IMG/VR virus record: IMGVR_UViG_3300021365_000081
Coordinates: 1 to 27,468 of that record
Strand: one strand, 5' to 3'
DNA length: 27,468 bases
Source of the DNA: a virus
Under the pieces are notes generated by a model that searched no databases, was not told the origin of the DNA, and saw only the letters and a list, made by a program, of their open reading frames with translations. A program made the translations under genes and the position numbers. This document shows positions 9,486-17,086 of this stretch, piece by piece (positions within the stretch are counted from its first letter, which is position 1; the number at the start of each line of letters is the position of its first letter).

Positions 9486-11477
9486 ATGGCTAAACAACTA
9501 AAAAAAATATTTATTCCTGCTACTGATGAGGTAGTTCAAAATTTTAAGATACAATCATGGCATGTATCTCAATCTGTAGATGCCTTTACAGCTGCCCAAG
9601 ACTATGATATTTCAATTAGTGGAAGCCTTACAACATCTGGAAGTGTAATCTTCCAGGGATTAAGTACTACTACAGGTCAAACTGATGTTTTAGTTTTAGA
9701 TGGAGATATTGTTAAAACACAATCAACCACTCTAGGTACCTCAGGTTCAAGTGGTACATCAGGTTCATCAGGTACTTCAGGTTCATCAGGATCTTCAGGT
9801 ACATCAGGATCAAGCGGTACTTCAGGTAGTTCAGGTACATCAGGATCATCAGGTACAAGCGGATCATCAGGCACATCAGGTACCTCAGGATCATCAGGTA
9901 CTTCAGGTTCTTCAGGTTCTTCAGGTTCATCTGGTACTTCAGGAATATCTATAGCAGGTTCTTCAGGAACATCAGGTTCATCTGGTGTTTCAGGTACTTC
10001 AGGTTCTTCAGGTTCATCAGGTACAAGTGGTTTAACTTGTTATCAATATTCTATAACCCCTAGTACTTCAGGTCAATCTACTATAACATATGATAGCTGT
10101 GACTGTGATGGTGGTACACAAAATTTAATTGTATTACCCCCTATTGATTGTGGAAATAGTGCGGGATATTCGGGTGGAGTTGGATACCCTATCCAACAAC
10201 CTATTAATTTTGGAACTTCAACAGGTAATGTTGCTATAATAGGAGTTGCTTATTCTGTACCTGATAGATTTATAGTTGAATATAATGGAAGTATAGCTGC
10301 GGATAGTGGATATAGAGGAGCTTCTTCATATAATATTGGGGGAGGTAACAGATCATCATTTACTACGGCATTAGATGGTCTTATAGATCCCATTACTAAC
10401 CTTGCTTACCCAAATACATCAATCCCAGGTACTGAGAGTGATGGGTATCCTACAGTAACTTCCCCAGGAACTACTACTATTACTTTTGATAAAAATCTTT
10501 CTACTGTGGAATATGGTGATTTTAAAGTATATGCTCCAATGAATAACACGGCGTGGGATGCTGAAATTGGATGTCCTAATGGAGAAGCTTCACCCGTAGG
10601 TACTTCTACTTATTCTGCTACAGTATTTGCTACGAGTGCCCCTACAGTAACTTCAGGAGAAGCTGCTACAATAACTTGTCAGGGAATTGCAGGAAGTATA
10701 GATAACTCAACTGCTGGAGGGAGTACTTCTACAGGTGGAAATGGAGATAATAATTATATTAGAGTAGTTCAACCTAATCTTGTTTATAGTATTGATGAAA
10801 GTGTCTCAGGATATACTATTGATACTACAATCTCATCAGGAAATCCTGGAGCAGATACTATTGGATTCGATGGTACAACTCCTACAGCACCAGGTCAACT
10901 TTTTATAAATACGGGAAGTGCAGGAGGAGCAGGGGATTATTATTATTTGTTTACTCAACAACTTGCTAATAGTGGATCAATTAGACTTGTTGGACAAAAT
11001 GGAGCCGATCGCACATTTAGTGGTTTAAGTGTTTCTGAGGGGGTTGGATTTATTACAGTAGCTTATGATACAGTAACAGTTAATAATGCCACAGCTTATG
11101 TTAGAAGTGAAAATGCAACTACATTTGATGTTAATGCTGATTGGTATGAATATACAATTCCTAGAGGATATAATCGTATAGCAGTACAAAATCTTAGCGA
11201 TGATACAACTACACCTTTTATTTTAAGAGCAGATAGTACCTTAGATGTAGGAGATAATGCTATTTTAGAAGTAGAATTAATAGCAGGAAGTTCAAGAACT
11301 TTTTATGGATATTTCTATAACGTAGGACATAACTCAAGTAGTTTTTATAATAATGAAGGGGTTCAAATGTTCTCAAATGCAGATACTACATCAGTATTCC
11401 AAGTAATGTATTGGGAATCCGGAAGTAGTGCTAATAATGGTTTAGTACCTTTAACAGCACAGCAAGTTAATCCTTAA
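9486..11477 (+). CDS. Fibre-like protein with long collagen-like repeat (paralogue 2)
   Basis: This gene encodes 663 residues. The head (MAKQLKKIFIPATDEVVQNF, then WHVSQSVDAFTAAQDYDISI) matches the upstream paralogue. The triplet repeat spans residues about 84-182, nearly twice as long as in paralogue 1, with a short ISIAG break at 154-158. A Cys-containing segment follows (C185, then CDCDGG near 205-210 and C222), which the first paralogue lacks. The central body differs, while the end (MYWESGSSANNGLVPLTA) again resembles it. Shared ends with a replaced middle are expected for host-range modules under diversifying exchange. An adhesin or tail-fibre role is inferred from architecture, not demonstrated. 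Confidence 0.72.
   Translation: MAKQLKKIFIPATDEVVQNFKIQSWHVSQSVDAFTAAQDYDISISGSLTTSGSVIFQGLSTTTGQTDVLVLDGDIVKTQSTTLGTSGSSGTSGSSGTSGSSGSSGTSGSSGTSGSSGTSGSSGTSGSSGTSGTSGSSGTSGSSGSSGSSGTSGISIAGSSGTSGSSGVSGTSGSSGSSGTSGLTCYQYSITPSTSGQSTITYDSCDCDGGTQNLIVLPPIDCGNSAGYSGGVGYPIQQPINFGTSTGNVAIIGVAYSVPDRFIVEYNGSIAADSGYRGASSYNIGGGNRSSFTTALDGLIDPITNLAYPNTSIPGTESDGYPTVTSPGTTTITFDKNLSTVEYGDFKVYAPMNNTAWDAEIGCPNGEASPVGTSTYSATVFATSAPTVTSGEAATITCQGIAGSIDNSTAGGSTSTGGNGDNNYIRVVQPNLVYSIDESVSGYTIDTTISSGNPGADTIGFDGTTPTAPGQLFINTGSAGGAGDYYYLFTQQLANSGSIRLVGQNGADRTFSGLSVSEGVGFITVAYDTVTVNNATAYVRSENATTFDVNADWYEYTIPRGYNRIAVQNLSDDTTTPFILRADSTLDVGDNAILEVELIAGSSRTFYGYFYNVGHNSSSFYNNEGVQMFSNADTTSVFQVMYWESGSSANNGLVPLTAQQVNP
9735..10031 (+). 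repeat. Long 9-base minisatellite encoding collagen-like triplets
   Basis: About 297 bases consist of imperfect 9-base units (tcaggtacatcaggttcat-like) giving about 33 Gly-X-Ser triplets. The low-complexity array produces long spurious open frames in other frames and on the other strand. Length variation by slippage or recombination is plausible because unit boundaries are in frame, so gain or loss of units would keep the protein intact. Confidence 0.82.
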
Positions 11478-11486
11478 AAATTAATA

Positions 11487-11936
11487 ATGAATTGGTTATA
11501 TAATGAAAAAGAAATCACGGACATATCACAATTTCCCCTCAATACATTTGGGTTTGTGTATAAAGTGATTACCCCCGAGGGTAAAAAATATATTGGAAAA
11601 AAGGTTTTATATCACAATAAAAAAACAAAACTCAAAAAATCCGAACTAGCAGAACAGAGCGGTCGGGGGAGAAGAGCATTGCATAAAATTGTGAGTAAAG
11701 AAAGTGATTGGAAAAAATATTATGGATCTAATAAACATCTAAAAAACCAAATCGCTGAAGGTGAAGTTACGCTGGAGAGTTTGCATAAACAAATTATCGA
11801 AATAGGCTTTAATAAAAAACACCTTACATACCTAGAAACTAAATACCTATTCCAGCTAGAGGTATTGGAAAAACCTGATGAGTATTATAATGATAATATT
11901 TTAGGTAAGTTCTTTACCAAAGACTTGGATATTTAA
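11487..11936 (+). CDS. GIY-YIG family nuclease (Seg-like homing endonuclease candidate)
   Basis: This gene encodes 149 residues with a GIY-YIG core: GFVY at 22-25 followed by KYIGKK at 34-39, the basic segment GRGRRALHK at about 59-67 supplying conserved Arg, YYGSN at 78-82, and LETKYLF at 116-122 with E117 as the likely metal-binding Glu. The end EYYNDNILGKFF is also typical of phage members. The family hydrolyses DNA phosphodiester bonds, and phage versions are often free-standing homing endonucleases (T4 Seg proteins) or repair-type nucleases. There is no obvious separate DNA-binding domain, so a small GIY-YIG-only enzyme is likely. It sits at the border between fibre and replication genes, a common site for such insertions. 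Homing activity is inference; the nuclease fold assignment is fairly firm. Confidence 0.8.
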   Translation: MNWLYNEKEITDISQFPLNTFGFVYKVITPEGKKYIGKKVLYHNKKTKLKKSELAEQSGRGRRALHKIVSKESDWKKYYGSNKHLKNQIAEGEVTLESLHKQIIEIGFNKKHLTYLETKYLFQLEVLEKPDEYYNDNILGKFFTKDLDI

Positions 11937-11943
11937 ATTATTC

Positions 11944-11959
11944 AGCGTATATTCACGCT
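11944..11959 (+). promoter_or_regulatory. Small hairpin directly upstream of the primase start
   Basis: An inverted repeat AGCGT-atattc-ACGCT (5 bp stem, 6-base loop) ends one base before the primase ATG at 11961. In an AT-rich phage with nearly no intergenic space, a GC-containing stem at the initiation site could lower translation of the primase. The stem is short, so chance cannot be excluded. Confidence 0.3.
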
Positions 11960-11960
11960 C

Positions 11961-12884
11961 ATGGTAAATCACCTACTAGTAACTCTAGTTGATTCTGTTT
12001 TAGGAAAAGGAAAAACCACATCCAGAGGTAATTATGCTTATCACTGTCCTTTTTGTAAACATCAGAAACCCAAATTAGAGGTTAATTTTACGGAAAATAA
12101 AAAGGGTCATAACCCTTGGCATTGTTGGGTATGTAATACTCGAGGTAAAACTATACCTAATTTACTTAAAAAAGCAGAGGCATATGATAAAATAGCCGAA
12201 GCCAAGAAATTAATACCCCAGGGATCTTTTGTTGAAGAAACAATAGTAAAACATGATTTATCTCTCCCCCCAGAATTTACTAGATTTATAGACAAGCCTA
12301 CCAGCCTAATGTCTCGCCATGCCTTAGCTTATCTAAAGAAAAGAGATGTTACAATGGAGGATATGATTAAATATAATATGGGATATTGTGAAGGTGGAGA
12401 ATACCAAAACATGATTATTATCCCTTCATACGATGCTAATGGTACTTTAAATTACTTTACAGCTAGAAGTTTTGAAAAAGAACCTTTCCGTAAATATAAA
12501 AACCCATCAGTATCGCGTGATATAGTGCCATTTGAAATGTTTATAAACTGGAGTAGCCCGTTGGTATTGTGTGAAGGACCATTTGATGCCATAGCCATCA
12601 AAAGGAATGCTATCCCGCTGTTAGGAAAAAATATTCAATCTAGCTTGATGAAAAAAATAGTATCATCTAAGGTTGAAAAAATATATATTGCATTAGATAG
12701 TGATGCTATAAAATCTGCTTTAAAATTTTGTGAAATGTTTATGAATGAAGGGAAAGAGGTTCATTTAATTGAAATGGACGATAAAGACCCTGGGGAGTTG
12801 GGATTTAAACGTTTTACTGAACTTATTCAAAAGTCTGTTCCATTAACTTTATCTGGGCTTTTGAGTAGAAAATTATTTATATGA
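11961..12884 (+). CDS. DNA primase with zinc ribbon and Toprim domain (T4 gp61-like)
   Basis: This gene encodes 307 residues. An N-terminal zinc-binding ribbon is formed by C29-x2-C32 and C55-x2-C58 (HCPFC ... HCWVC), the CHC2-type DNA-recognition domain of primases. The Toprim catalytic core follows: VLCEGPFDAIA (202-212, E205), ALDSDA (244-249, D246 and D248) and DKDPGELG (274-281). The family makes RNA primers for lagging-strand replication with a partner helicase. The length is close to that of T4 gp61, and no helicase domain is fused. No helicase gene is visible in this window. The gene follows the GIY-YIG nuclease after a 24-base gap carrying a small hairpin, and overlaps the next gene by ATGA, so primase and exonuclease-type nuclease are likely made together. 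Confidence 0.88.
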   Translation: MVNHLLVTLVDSVLGKGKTTSRGNYAYHCPFCKHQKPKLEVNFTENKKGHNPWHCWVCNTRGKTIPNLLKKAEAYDKIAEAKKLIPQGSFVEETIVKHDLSLPPEFTRFIDKPTSLMSRHALAYLKKRDVTMEDMIKYNMGYCEGGEYQNMIIIPSYDANGTLNYFTARSFEKEPFRKYKNPSVSRDIVPFEMFINWSSPLVLCEGPFDAIAIKRNAIPLLGKNIQSSLMKKIVSSKVEKIYIALDSDAIKSALKFCEMFMNEGKEVHLIEMDDKDPGELGFKRFTELIQKSVPLTLSGLLSRKLFI

Positions 12885-13645
12885 GTACTTTAAAAAAACA
12901 TTATGGACGTATATTAGAAATTTCTGATGACCATAAACAAATAACCCTCCCAGATGGAAGATATTACCAACGAAATGGTGAATATTACCCCTCTGTAACT
13001 TACGTATTGAGCCATTACCCTAAAGGTAAATTTTTTGAGGATTGGCTTAAAAAGGTAGGATACGCTTCAGAGTATATTGTAAAAAAAGCGAGTGAAGAAG
13101 GTACACAAGTTCACGAAATGATTGAAGCTTACCTTAATGGTGAGGAATTAAAATTTTTAGAATATGGTGTTCCTATGTACCCTACTTTAGTATGGCAAAT
13201 GTTTCTACGATTTGTTGATTTTTGGGAAGAATATAAACCTACATTAATCGAAGCTGAAGTTCATTTATTTTCTGATAAACTTAAAATTGCAGGAACCTGT
13301 GATATGGTTTGTGAAATAAATGGTGAATTATGGGTTATAGATTTTAAAACATCTAACCATTTACAAACTACCTATGATTTACAAACAGCTATTTACGCCC
13401 AATGTTTTGAAGAATGTTTTGGTAAAAAAGCAGATCGTACTGGTGTATTATGGTTAAAATCTTCTAAGCGGGGTCCTAAAAAAGGTGCTATGCAAGGTAA
13501 AGGATGGGAAATGTATGAATCCAAACGTTCTCAAGAAGATAATTTAAGTATCTATAAAGCAGTTCGTACTTTATTTGATATTGAAAACCCAAAACATAAA
13601 CCTGCATTTACAGAATTCAGAACTACAGCTAAAAGAAATTCGTAA
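12881..13645 (+). CDS. PD-(D/E)XK superfamily nuclease (RecB/Cas4-like exonuclease fold)
   Basis: This gene encodes 254 residues. The motifs of a RecB-type PD-(D/E)XK nuclease appear in order: GTQVHEMIEAYL (74-85), a Glu within LIEAEVHLF (122-130), AGTCDMVCE with D141, WVIDFKTS (151-158, D154 and K156), and YDLQTAIYAQCFEE (165-178) as the QxxxY-type motif. These residues coordinate Mg2+ for DNA cleavage. There is no Fe-S Cys cluster as in Cas4. It overlaps the primase by 4 bases (ATGA) and so probably acts in phage DNA replication, recombination or processing. Such proteins are common in T4-like marine phages. Substrate polarity cannot be told from the sequence. Confidence 0.85.
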   Translation: MSTLKKHYGRILEISDDHKQITLPDGRYYQRNGEYYPSVTYVLSHYPKGKFFEDWLKKVGYASEYIVKKASEEGTQVHEMIEAYLNGEELKFLEYGVPMYPTLVWQMFLRFVDFWEEYKPTLIEAEVHLFSDKLKIAGTCDMVCEINGELWVIDFKTSNHLQTTYDLQTAIYAQCFEECFGKKADRTGVLWLKSSKRGPKKGAMQGKGWEMYESKRSQEDNLSIYKAVRTLFDIENPKHKPAFTEFRTTAKRNS

Positions 13646-13653
13646 TATTTATA
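13644..13653 (+). promoter_or_regulatory. AATATTTATA motif upstream of the kinase gene
   Basis: An exact copy of the recurrent 10-base motif overlaps the stop codon of the nuclease gene and ends 14 bases before the GTG start at 13668. It supports a real gene boundary here and the choice of the GTG over an upstream ATG. Confidence 0.35.
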
Positions 13654-13667
13654 GTAAACATTTTACT

Positions 13668-14462
13668 GTGAAATTATACGATATCTTACAAGAAATACAA
13701 GGTAAACCTAAAGCTATTATATTAGCGGGTGCTCCTGGAGCTGGAAAAGGATATATCTTAAGGGGCTTAGACTTAGGGGGCTTAAAAATAATGAATGTAG
13801 ATGATCAATACATTGCCAATTTAAAACAATCTAATGTTAGTTTAGATTTAAAAAATTCAACTCCCGAAGAAAGAAGTAAAGGAGCTTCAGCAATGGCTTT
13901 AGCAGTTAAAGATTTTAAACAAGATGTAGCATTTACTATTAAAAATAAAGAATCATTTATTTTAGATGGTACAGGAGCTTCATATAACCAAACAATAAAA
14001 TTAAAAACTGAATTAGAGGAGGCAGGATATGAGGTATTTATGCTTTATGTTTATACTGATTTAGAACGTTCTCTAAAACAAAACCAAAACAGATACGAGA
14101 AATCAGATGGCAAAGACAGAAGTCTAGCCCCAGGTATTGTAATGAAAACTTGGAAAAACGTAACTCAAAACTTTAAACCCTACCAAGATCTATTTGGTTC
14201 TAATTTTACTTCAGTAGCTAATACCTTAGAAGACCAAGAAATATCAGACTTAGAAGATATAATTGACACATATCTTACACCTTTTACTCCCAAAGGAACT
14301 AAACCTAAAACTCCTAAAGAACAAGCCCGATCTGATGCTAGAAAAGCTAAAGATGCTGAAGAAATAAAAGCTATGTTGAATGATAAATTCATCCAAAATA
14401 TAGTTACCAATTCAGTATCTAAAGAAGAAGCACAATCTAAAATTCAATCTTTCTTATCATGA
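13668..14462 (+). CDS. P-loop kinase resembling Zeta toxin, GTG start
   Basis: I choose the GTG at 13668 (264 residues). The in-frame ATG at 13575 would overlap the nuclease gene by 71 bases and add a segment that looks like an out-of-frame reading of it. The N-terminus then reads MKLYDILQEIQGKPKAIILA. Walker A is GAPGAGKG (21-28), NVDD (43-46) may supply the catalytic Asp, ILDGTGAS follows a kinase strand near 98-105, and a lid-like Arg-rich segment lies near 140-155. This resembles Zeta toxin / AAA_33 kinases, which phosphorylate small molecules such as UDP-activated sugars. No antitoxin is adjacent, so a nucleic acid or metabolite kinase is equally likely. The last 45 residues are a charged helical tail. 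The L-Q-E at 7-9 resembles the leaders of the downstream cluster. Confidence 0.75.
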   Translation: MKLYDILQEIQGKPKAIILAGAPGAGKGYILRGLDLGGLKIMNVDDQYIANLKQSNVSLDLKNSTPEERSKGASAMALAVKDFKQDVAFTIKNKESFILDGTGASYNQTIKLKTELEEAGYEVFMLYVYTDLERSLKQNQNRYEKSDGKDRSLAPGIVMKTWKNVTQNFKPYQDLFGSNFTSVANTLEDQEISDLEDIIDTYLTPFTPKGTKPKTPKEQARSDARKAKDAEEIKAMLNDKFIQNIVTNSVSKEEAQSKIQSFLS

Positions 14463-16780
14463 ATTTTTTAACTGCTGAATTAATTAAAGATTTATTACCT
14501 GAGGGAGTTGATTCTTCTCGAAAAAAGGTAATTGGTATGTTTGGTGGAGGTTTTAAACCTCCTACTATAGGCCACCTTGAGGTAGTAAAACGGGCTTTAC
14601 AAGAAAATCCTGAAATGGATGCCCTTATTATATTAGTAGGTAGTGGAACTCGAAATTCAATTAGCCAGGAAGAATCACTTGCTATTTGGAATATATATAA
14701 AAAATCCCTTCCTAGTAAAGTAAGAGTAATGGCTTCACCTGAAGGTAAAGCACCTATAGCTGCTATATACTCATATGCTAAAAAGAATCCTGATAAAGAA
14801 GTCTATTGGTTTTTGGGTGCTAGAGAAGGAAATGAAGAAGATTTTCAAGATATAATGAAGCGTACTCAATCTCTTCGTAAAGGAGATTATTCAAATCTTA
14901 AAGTTAAAGAAATAGTAACAACGGGAGCAGTCAGTGGTACTAAAGCTAGACAAGCTTTATTAGCCCAAGATAAAGAAACATTCATCCAATTCCTCCCAGA
15001 TATTCCTGAAATAGATGAAATTTGGAACCTGCTATCTGATGTAATTACTGAGCGGATCAATTTTACACCTGATTTTATTACTAAAGGTGATGTAAAATTC
15101 GTAGATGATATGGCCGATAGAAAGTTAGCTCCTATTGAAGTTGATTTATCAGGAAGACATTTTTTTGACAGACTAAATGACCCAAGAAATTTTCCAGATA
15201 TTTCAATTGAAGAATTAGAAGATTTTTTTGATAAATTATCTGATGAAAAAGAAGAATTTATTGAATTCCTCCAAAAATATAGAGAAATAGTAGTAAAAGA
15301 TACAGAAACTAACATAAATATTCCTTTTATGAAATTAGCAAACAAGGCAATTGCTAAAACTATTATGCGTAAAAAGAATTTTTTAAGTTCTACCCCTGTT
15401 TTACCTTTACAAGAAATAAGCTACGATGGTGAAACTACAATGCAATCTCGCTATATAATAAACCAACTTAAAGCTAATTTAGGCACTTATTATGAAGAAG
15501 AAACAGTAGGAAATTTAAGAGATATAGAATATACCCTCGAATTTAAATTAAACCCTGTAAAATCTGAGAAATTAGGTTATGCACCTTATCTTGTAGATGC
15601 CGCTGGTGGTAAAGATGGTATAGAATTAATTGTAAATTATGAACCTTCTTCATATCCTCAATTTTTAAATGATTTAATAGCTGAACTTAAGGATACTTTA
15701 CGCCACGAATTAGAACATGTTGGGCAAGAAAATTTTGAAAAAGGAGTTAGAATAGGAAATGTTAAAAATGACGCTAATCTACCCCTCCCAGAATACCTTA
15801 CTCTTGATTATGAAATTCCTGCTTTTATAAGAGGATTAAATAAAAAAGCTAAAACTAAAGATATTACATTAGGACAAGCTATAGATGAATTTTTCTTAGA
15901 GCGTGCTGACGAACTATCTTATGAAGAAGAGGCATACGTAAAACGTAAATGGGTAGAATGGATAAAAAAGAATCTTCCTAAAACCCCTTTACAAGAAGCA
16001 GATCCTAAAAAAGGTACAGGTAAAAAACCTAAAGGAAGCAGTCGAAGACTTTATACAGATGAAGATCCATCTGATACAGTAGGTATAAAATTTAAAACTA
16101 AAGAAGATATAGTTGATACTTTAAATAAATCTTCATTTAAAAATAAACCTCATGCTCGTCAATCTCAAGTAATTAATTTAATCCATCAACGGGTTAGAGC
16201 AGCTTATGGAAAAGCTAAAGATCCTGATGTTAAATCTAGATTAAAAAGAGGGTTAGATTATATTACAAAACGTAAAGAAGCATCTAAAAAGAAAACCCAA
16301 CGGTTAAAAGATAAAAAAACTAACGAAAATACAGTTTTAAACCATAACCAAAAATCAGCTCCTTATGGCTCAGGATATGAAAAATTAAATGAAAATTTTG
16401 AAGGACGCATCCAATCTTACACAGATTCTCTTTCAAAGTATATGGCTGGCCAAGATTTAAATATTCAACCGCTTCCTTCATTAGAATTTATAGATAACGA
16501 CGAAGAAAACGCAGGCAATATTTTCGGAAAAACCGCATATTATATGCCTTCTGAAATGAAAATTGTTTTATATACAATGGGGAGACACCCCAAAGATATA
16601 TTACGTTCATTTGCACATGAAATGATTCACCATCATCAAAATTTAAGTGGTACTTTAGGTAATATACAAACCACTAATACAAATGAAGATGGTAATCTAG
16701 AAAAATTAGAACGTGAAGCTTATGAAAATGGTAACATAATGTTTAGAAACTGGGAAGATCAATTAAAAAATGAAAACTAA
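14459..16780 (+). CDS. Multidomain fusion: cytidylyltransferase-like domain, unknown phage domain and two HExxH metallopeptidase-like domains
   Basis: This gene encodes 773 residues and overlaps the kinase gene by ATGA. Residues 22-190 form a nucleotidyltransferase fold of the cytidylyl/NMN-adenylyl class: GGFKPPTIGH (30-39, the T/HxGH site) and VSGTKAR (158-164, the ISxTxxR-type site). Residues about 205-308 (HFFDRLNDPRNFPDIS, EELEDFFDKL, TIMRKK) form a phage domain of unknown role. A domain at about 320-505 contains RHELEH (415-420), an HExxH zinc-peptidase signature. Residues about 514-618 are a basic helical module (RRLYTDEDPSDT, HARQSQVINLIHQRVRAAY). The last domain at about 646-773 has AHEMIHHHQ (719-727), a second HExxH. 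The sequences LPE (13-15), LQE (317-319 and 511-513) and LNE (643-645) lie at the leader and domain junctions and fit prohead-protease sites. A polyprotein of packaged enzymes is inferred. Confidence 0.78.
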   Translation: MNFLTAELIKDLLPEGVDSSRKKVIGMFGGGFKPPTIGHLEVVKRALQENPEMDALIILVGSGTRNSISQEESLAIWNIYKKSLPSKVRVMASPEGKAPIAAIYSYAKKNPDKEVYWFLGAREGNEEDFQDIMKRTQSLRKGDYSNLKVKEIVTTGAVSGTKARQALLAQDKETFIQFLPDIPEIDEIWNLLSDVITERINFTPDFITKGDVKFVDDMADRKLAPIEVDLSGRHFFDRLNDPRNFPDISIEELEDFFDKLSDEKEEFIEFLQKYREIVVKDTETNINIPFMKLANKAIAKTIMRKKNFLSSTPVLPLQEISYDGETTMQSRYIINQLKANLGTYYEEETVGNLRDIEYTLEFKLNPVKSEKLGYAPYLVDAAGGKDGIELIVNYEPSSYPQFLNDLIAELKDTLRHELEHVGQENFEKGVRIGNVKNDANLPLPEYLTLDYEIPAFIRGLNKKAKTKDITLGQAIDEFFLERADELSYEEEAYVKRKWVEWIKKNLPKTPLQEADPKKGTGKKPKGSSRRLYTDEDPSDTVGIKFKTKEDIVDTLNKSSFKNKPHARQSQVINLIHQRVRAAYGKAKDPDVKSRLKRGLDYITKRKEASKKKTQRLKDKKTNENTVLNHNQKSAPYGSGYEKLNENFEGRIQSYTDSLSKYMAGQDLNIQPLPSLEFIDNDEENAGNIFGKTAYYMPSEMKIVLYTMGRHPKDILRSFAHEMIHHHQNLSGTLGNIQTTNTNEDGNLEKLEREAYENGNIMFRNWEDQLKNEN

Positions 16781-16922
16781 AGAATTTATAAAAGCAGTGA
16801 ATGGAGAGTTTGATATAGAAACTCTTGAATTAATGCAAGGATTAATTAATAAAAGATTAACTTTATTAAAGTCTATGCAAGATATAGCTAATAAAAAACA
16901 AATAAAAGGTTTTAGAAGATGA
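16770..16922 (+). CDS. Small hypothetical protein, 50 residues
   Basis: This short gene starts inside the end of the large fusion gene (ATG at 16770, 11-base overlap) and ends by ATGA overlap with the next small gene. The protein begins MKTKEFIKAVNGEFDIETLE and ends in a basic stretch (KKQIKGFRR). It is predicted to be mostly helical and fills most of the gap otherwise left between two clear genes. The KTKEFIKA start resembles the leaders of neighbouring proteins. There is no recognised family. The overlap at both ends and the absence of stops support it as a real gene, but its short length keeps confidence moderate. Confidence 0.55.
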   Translation: MKTKEFIKAVNGEFDIETLELMQGLINKRLTLLKSMQDIANKKQIKGFRR

Positions 16923-17086
16923 GTGGTACTACAGGAAAAAGCAAAGGACTGGGAGATACGGTAGAAAAAATCACAACAATCACAGGTATTAAAAAAGTAG
17001 TAGATACTATATCTGAAAAAACAGGGAAAGGATGTGGTTGTAATAAAAGAAAAGAAAAATTAAATAAAAAGTTTCCGTATGAATGA
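16919..17086 (+). CDS. Small Cys-containing protein, 55 residues
   Basis: The ATG at 16919 overlaps the stop of the preceding small gene, and the gene's end overlaps the next start at 17079 by 8 bases. The protein reads MSGTTGKSKGLGDTVEKITT, then GIKKVVDTISEKTGKGCGCN, then a very basic KRKEKLNKKFPYE end. The TGIKK...GCGCNKRKEKLN arrangement recurs, to my memory, as a small protein of marine phages, and the CGC could bind a metal or form part of a larger complex. Function is unknown. Being nested between overlapping neighbours, it is likely translated by coupling. Confidence 0.6.
   Translation: MSGTTGKSKGLGDTVEKITTITGIKKVVDTISEKTGKGCGCNKRKEKLNKKFPYE

Noticed and set aside
9677-9954. Three further long open frames (two on -, one on +) over the second repeat
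   Set aside because: They consist of repetitive VPLDPDVPEDP- or VHQVHQVLQ-like residues caused by the minisatellite, with no start context and no protein-like composition.
7945-10031. Regular short repeats that might suggest a CRISPR array
   Set aside because: Repeat units are about 9 bases, contiguous, in frame and without spacers. They encode Gly-x-Ser triplets inside fibre genes.
13575-13667. ATG start at 13575 for the Zeta-like kinase
   Set aside because: It would overlap the nuclease gene by 71 bases, and the added residues look like an out-of-frame reading of that gene. The GTG at 13668 follows a motif-bearing gap and gives a clean N-terminus.
14887-15345. Long minus-strand open frame opposite the fusion gene
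   Set aside because: It is Ser-rich antisense of a well-supported coding region, with no conserved motif or start signal.
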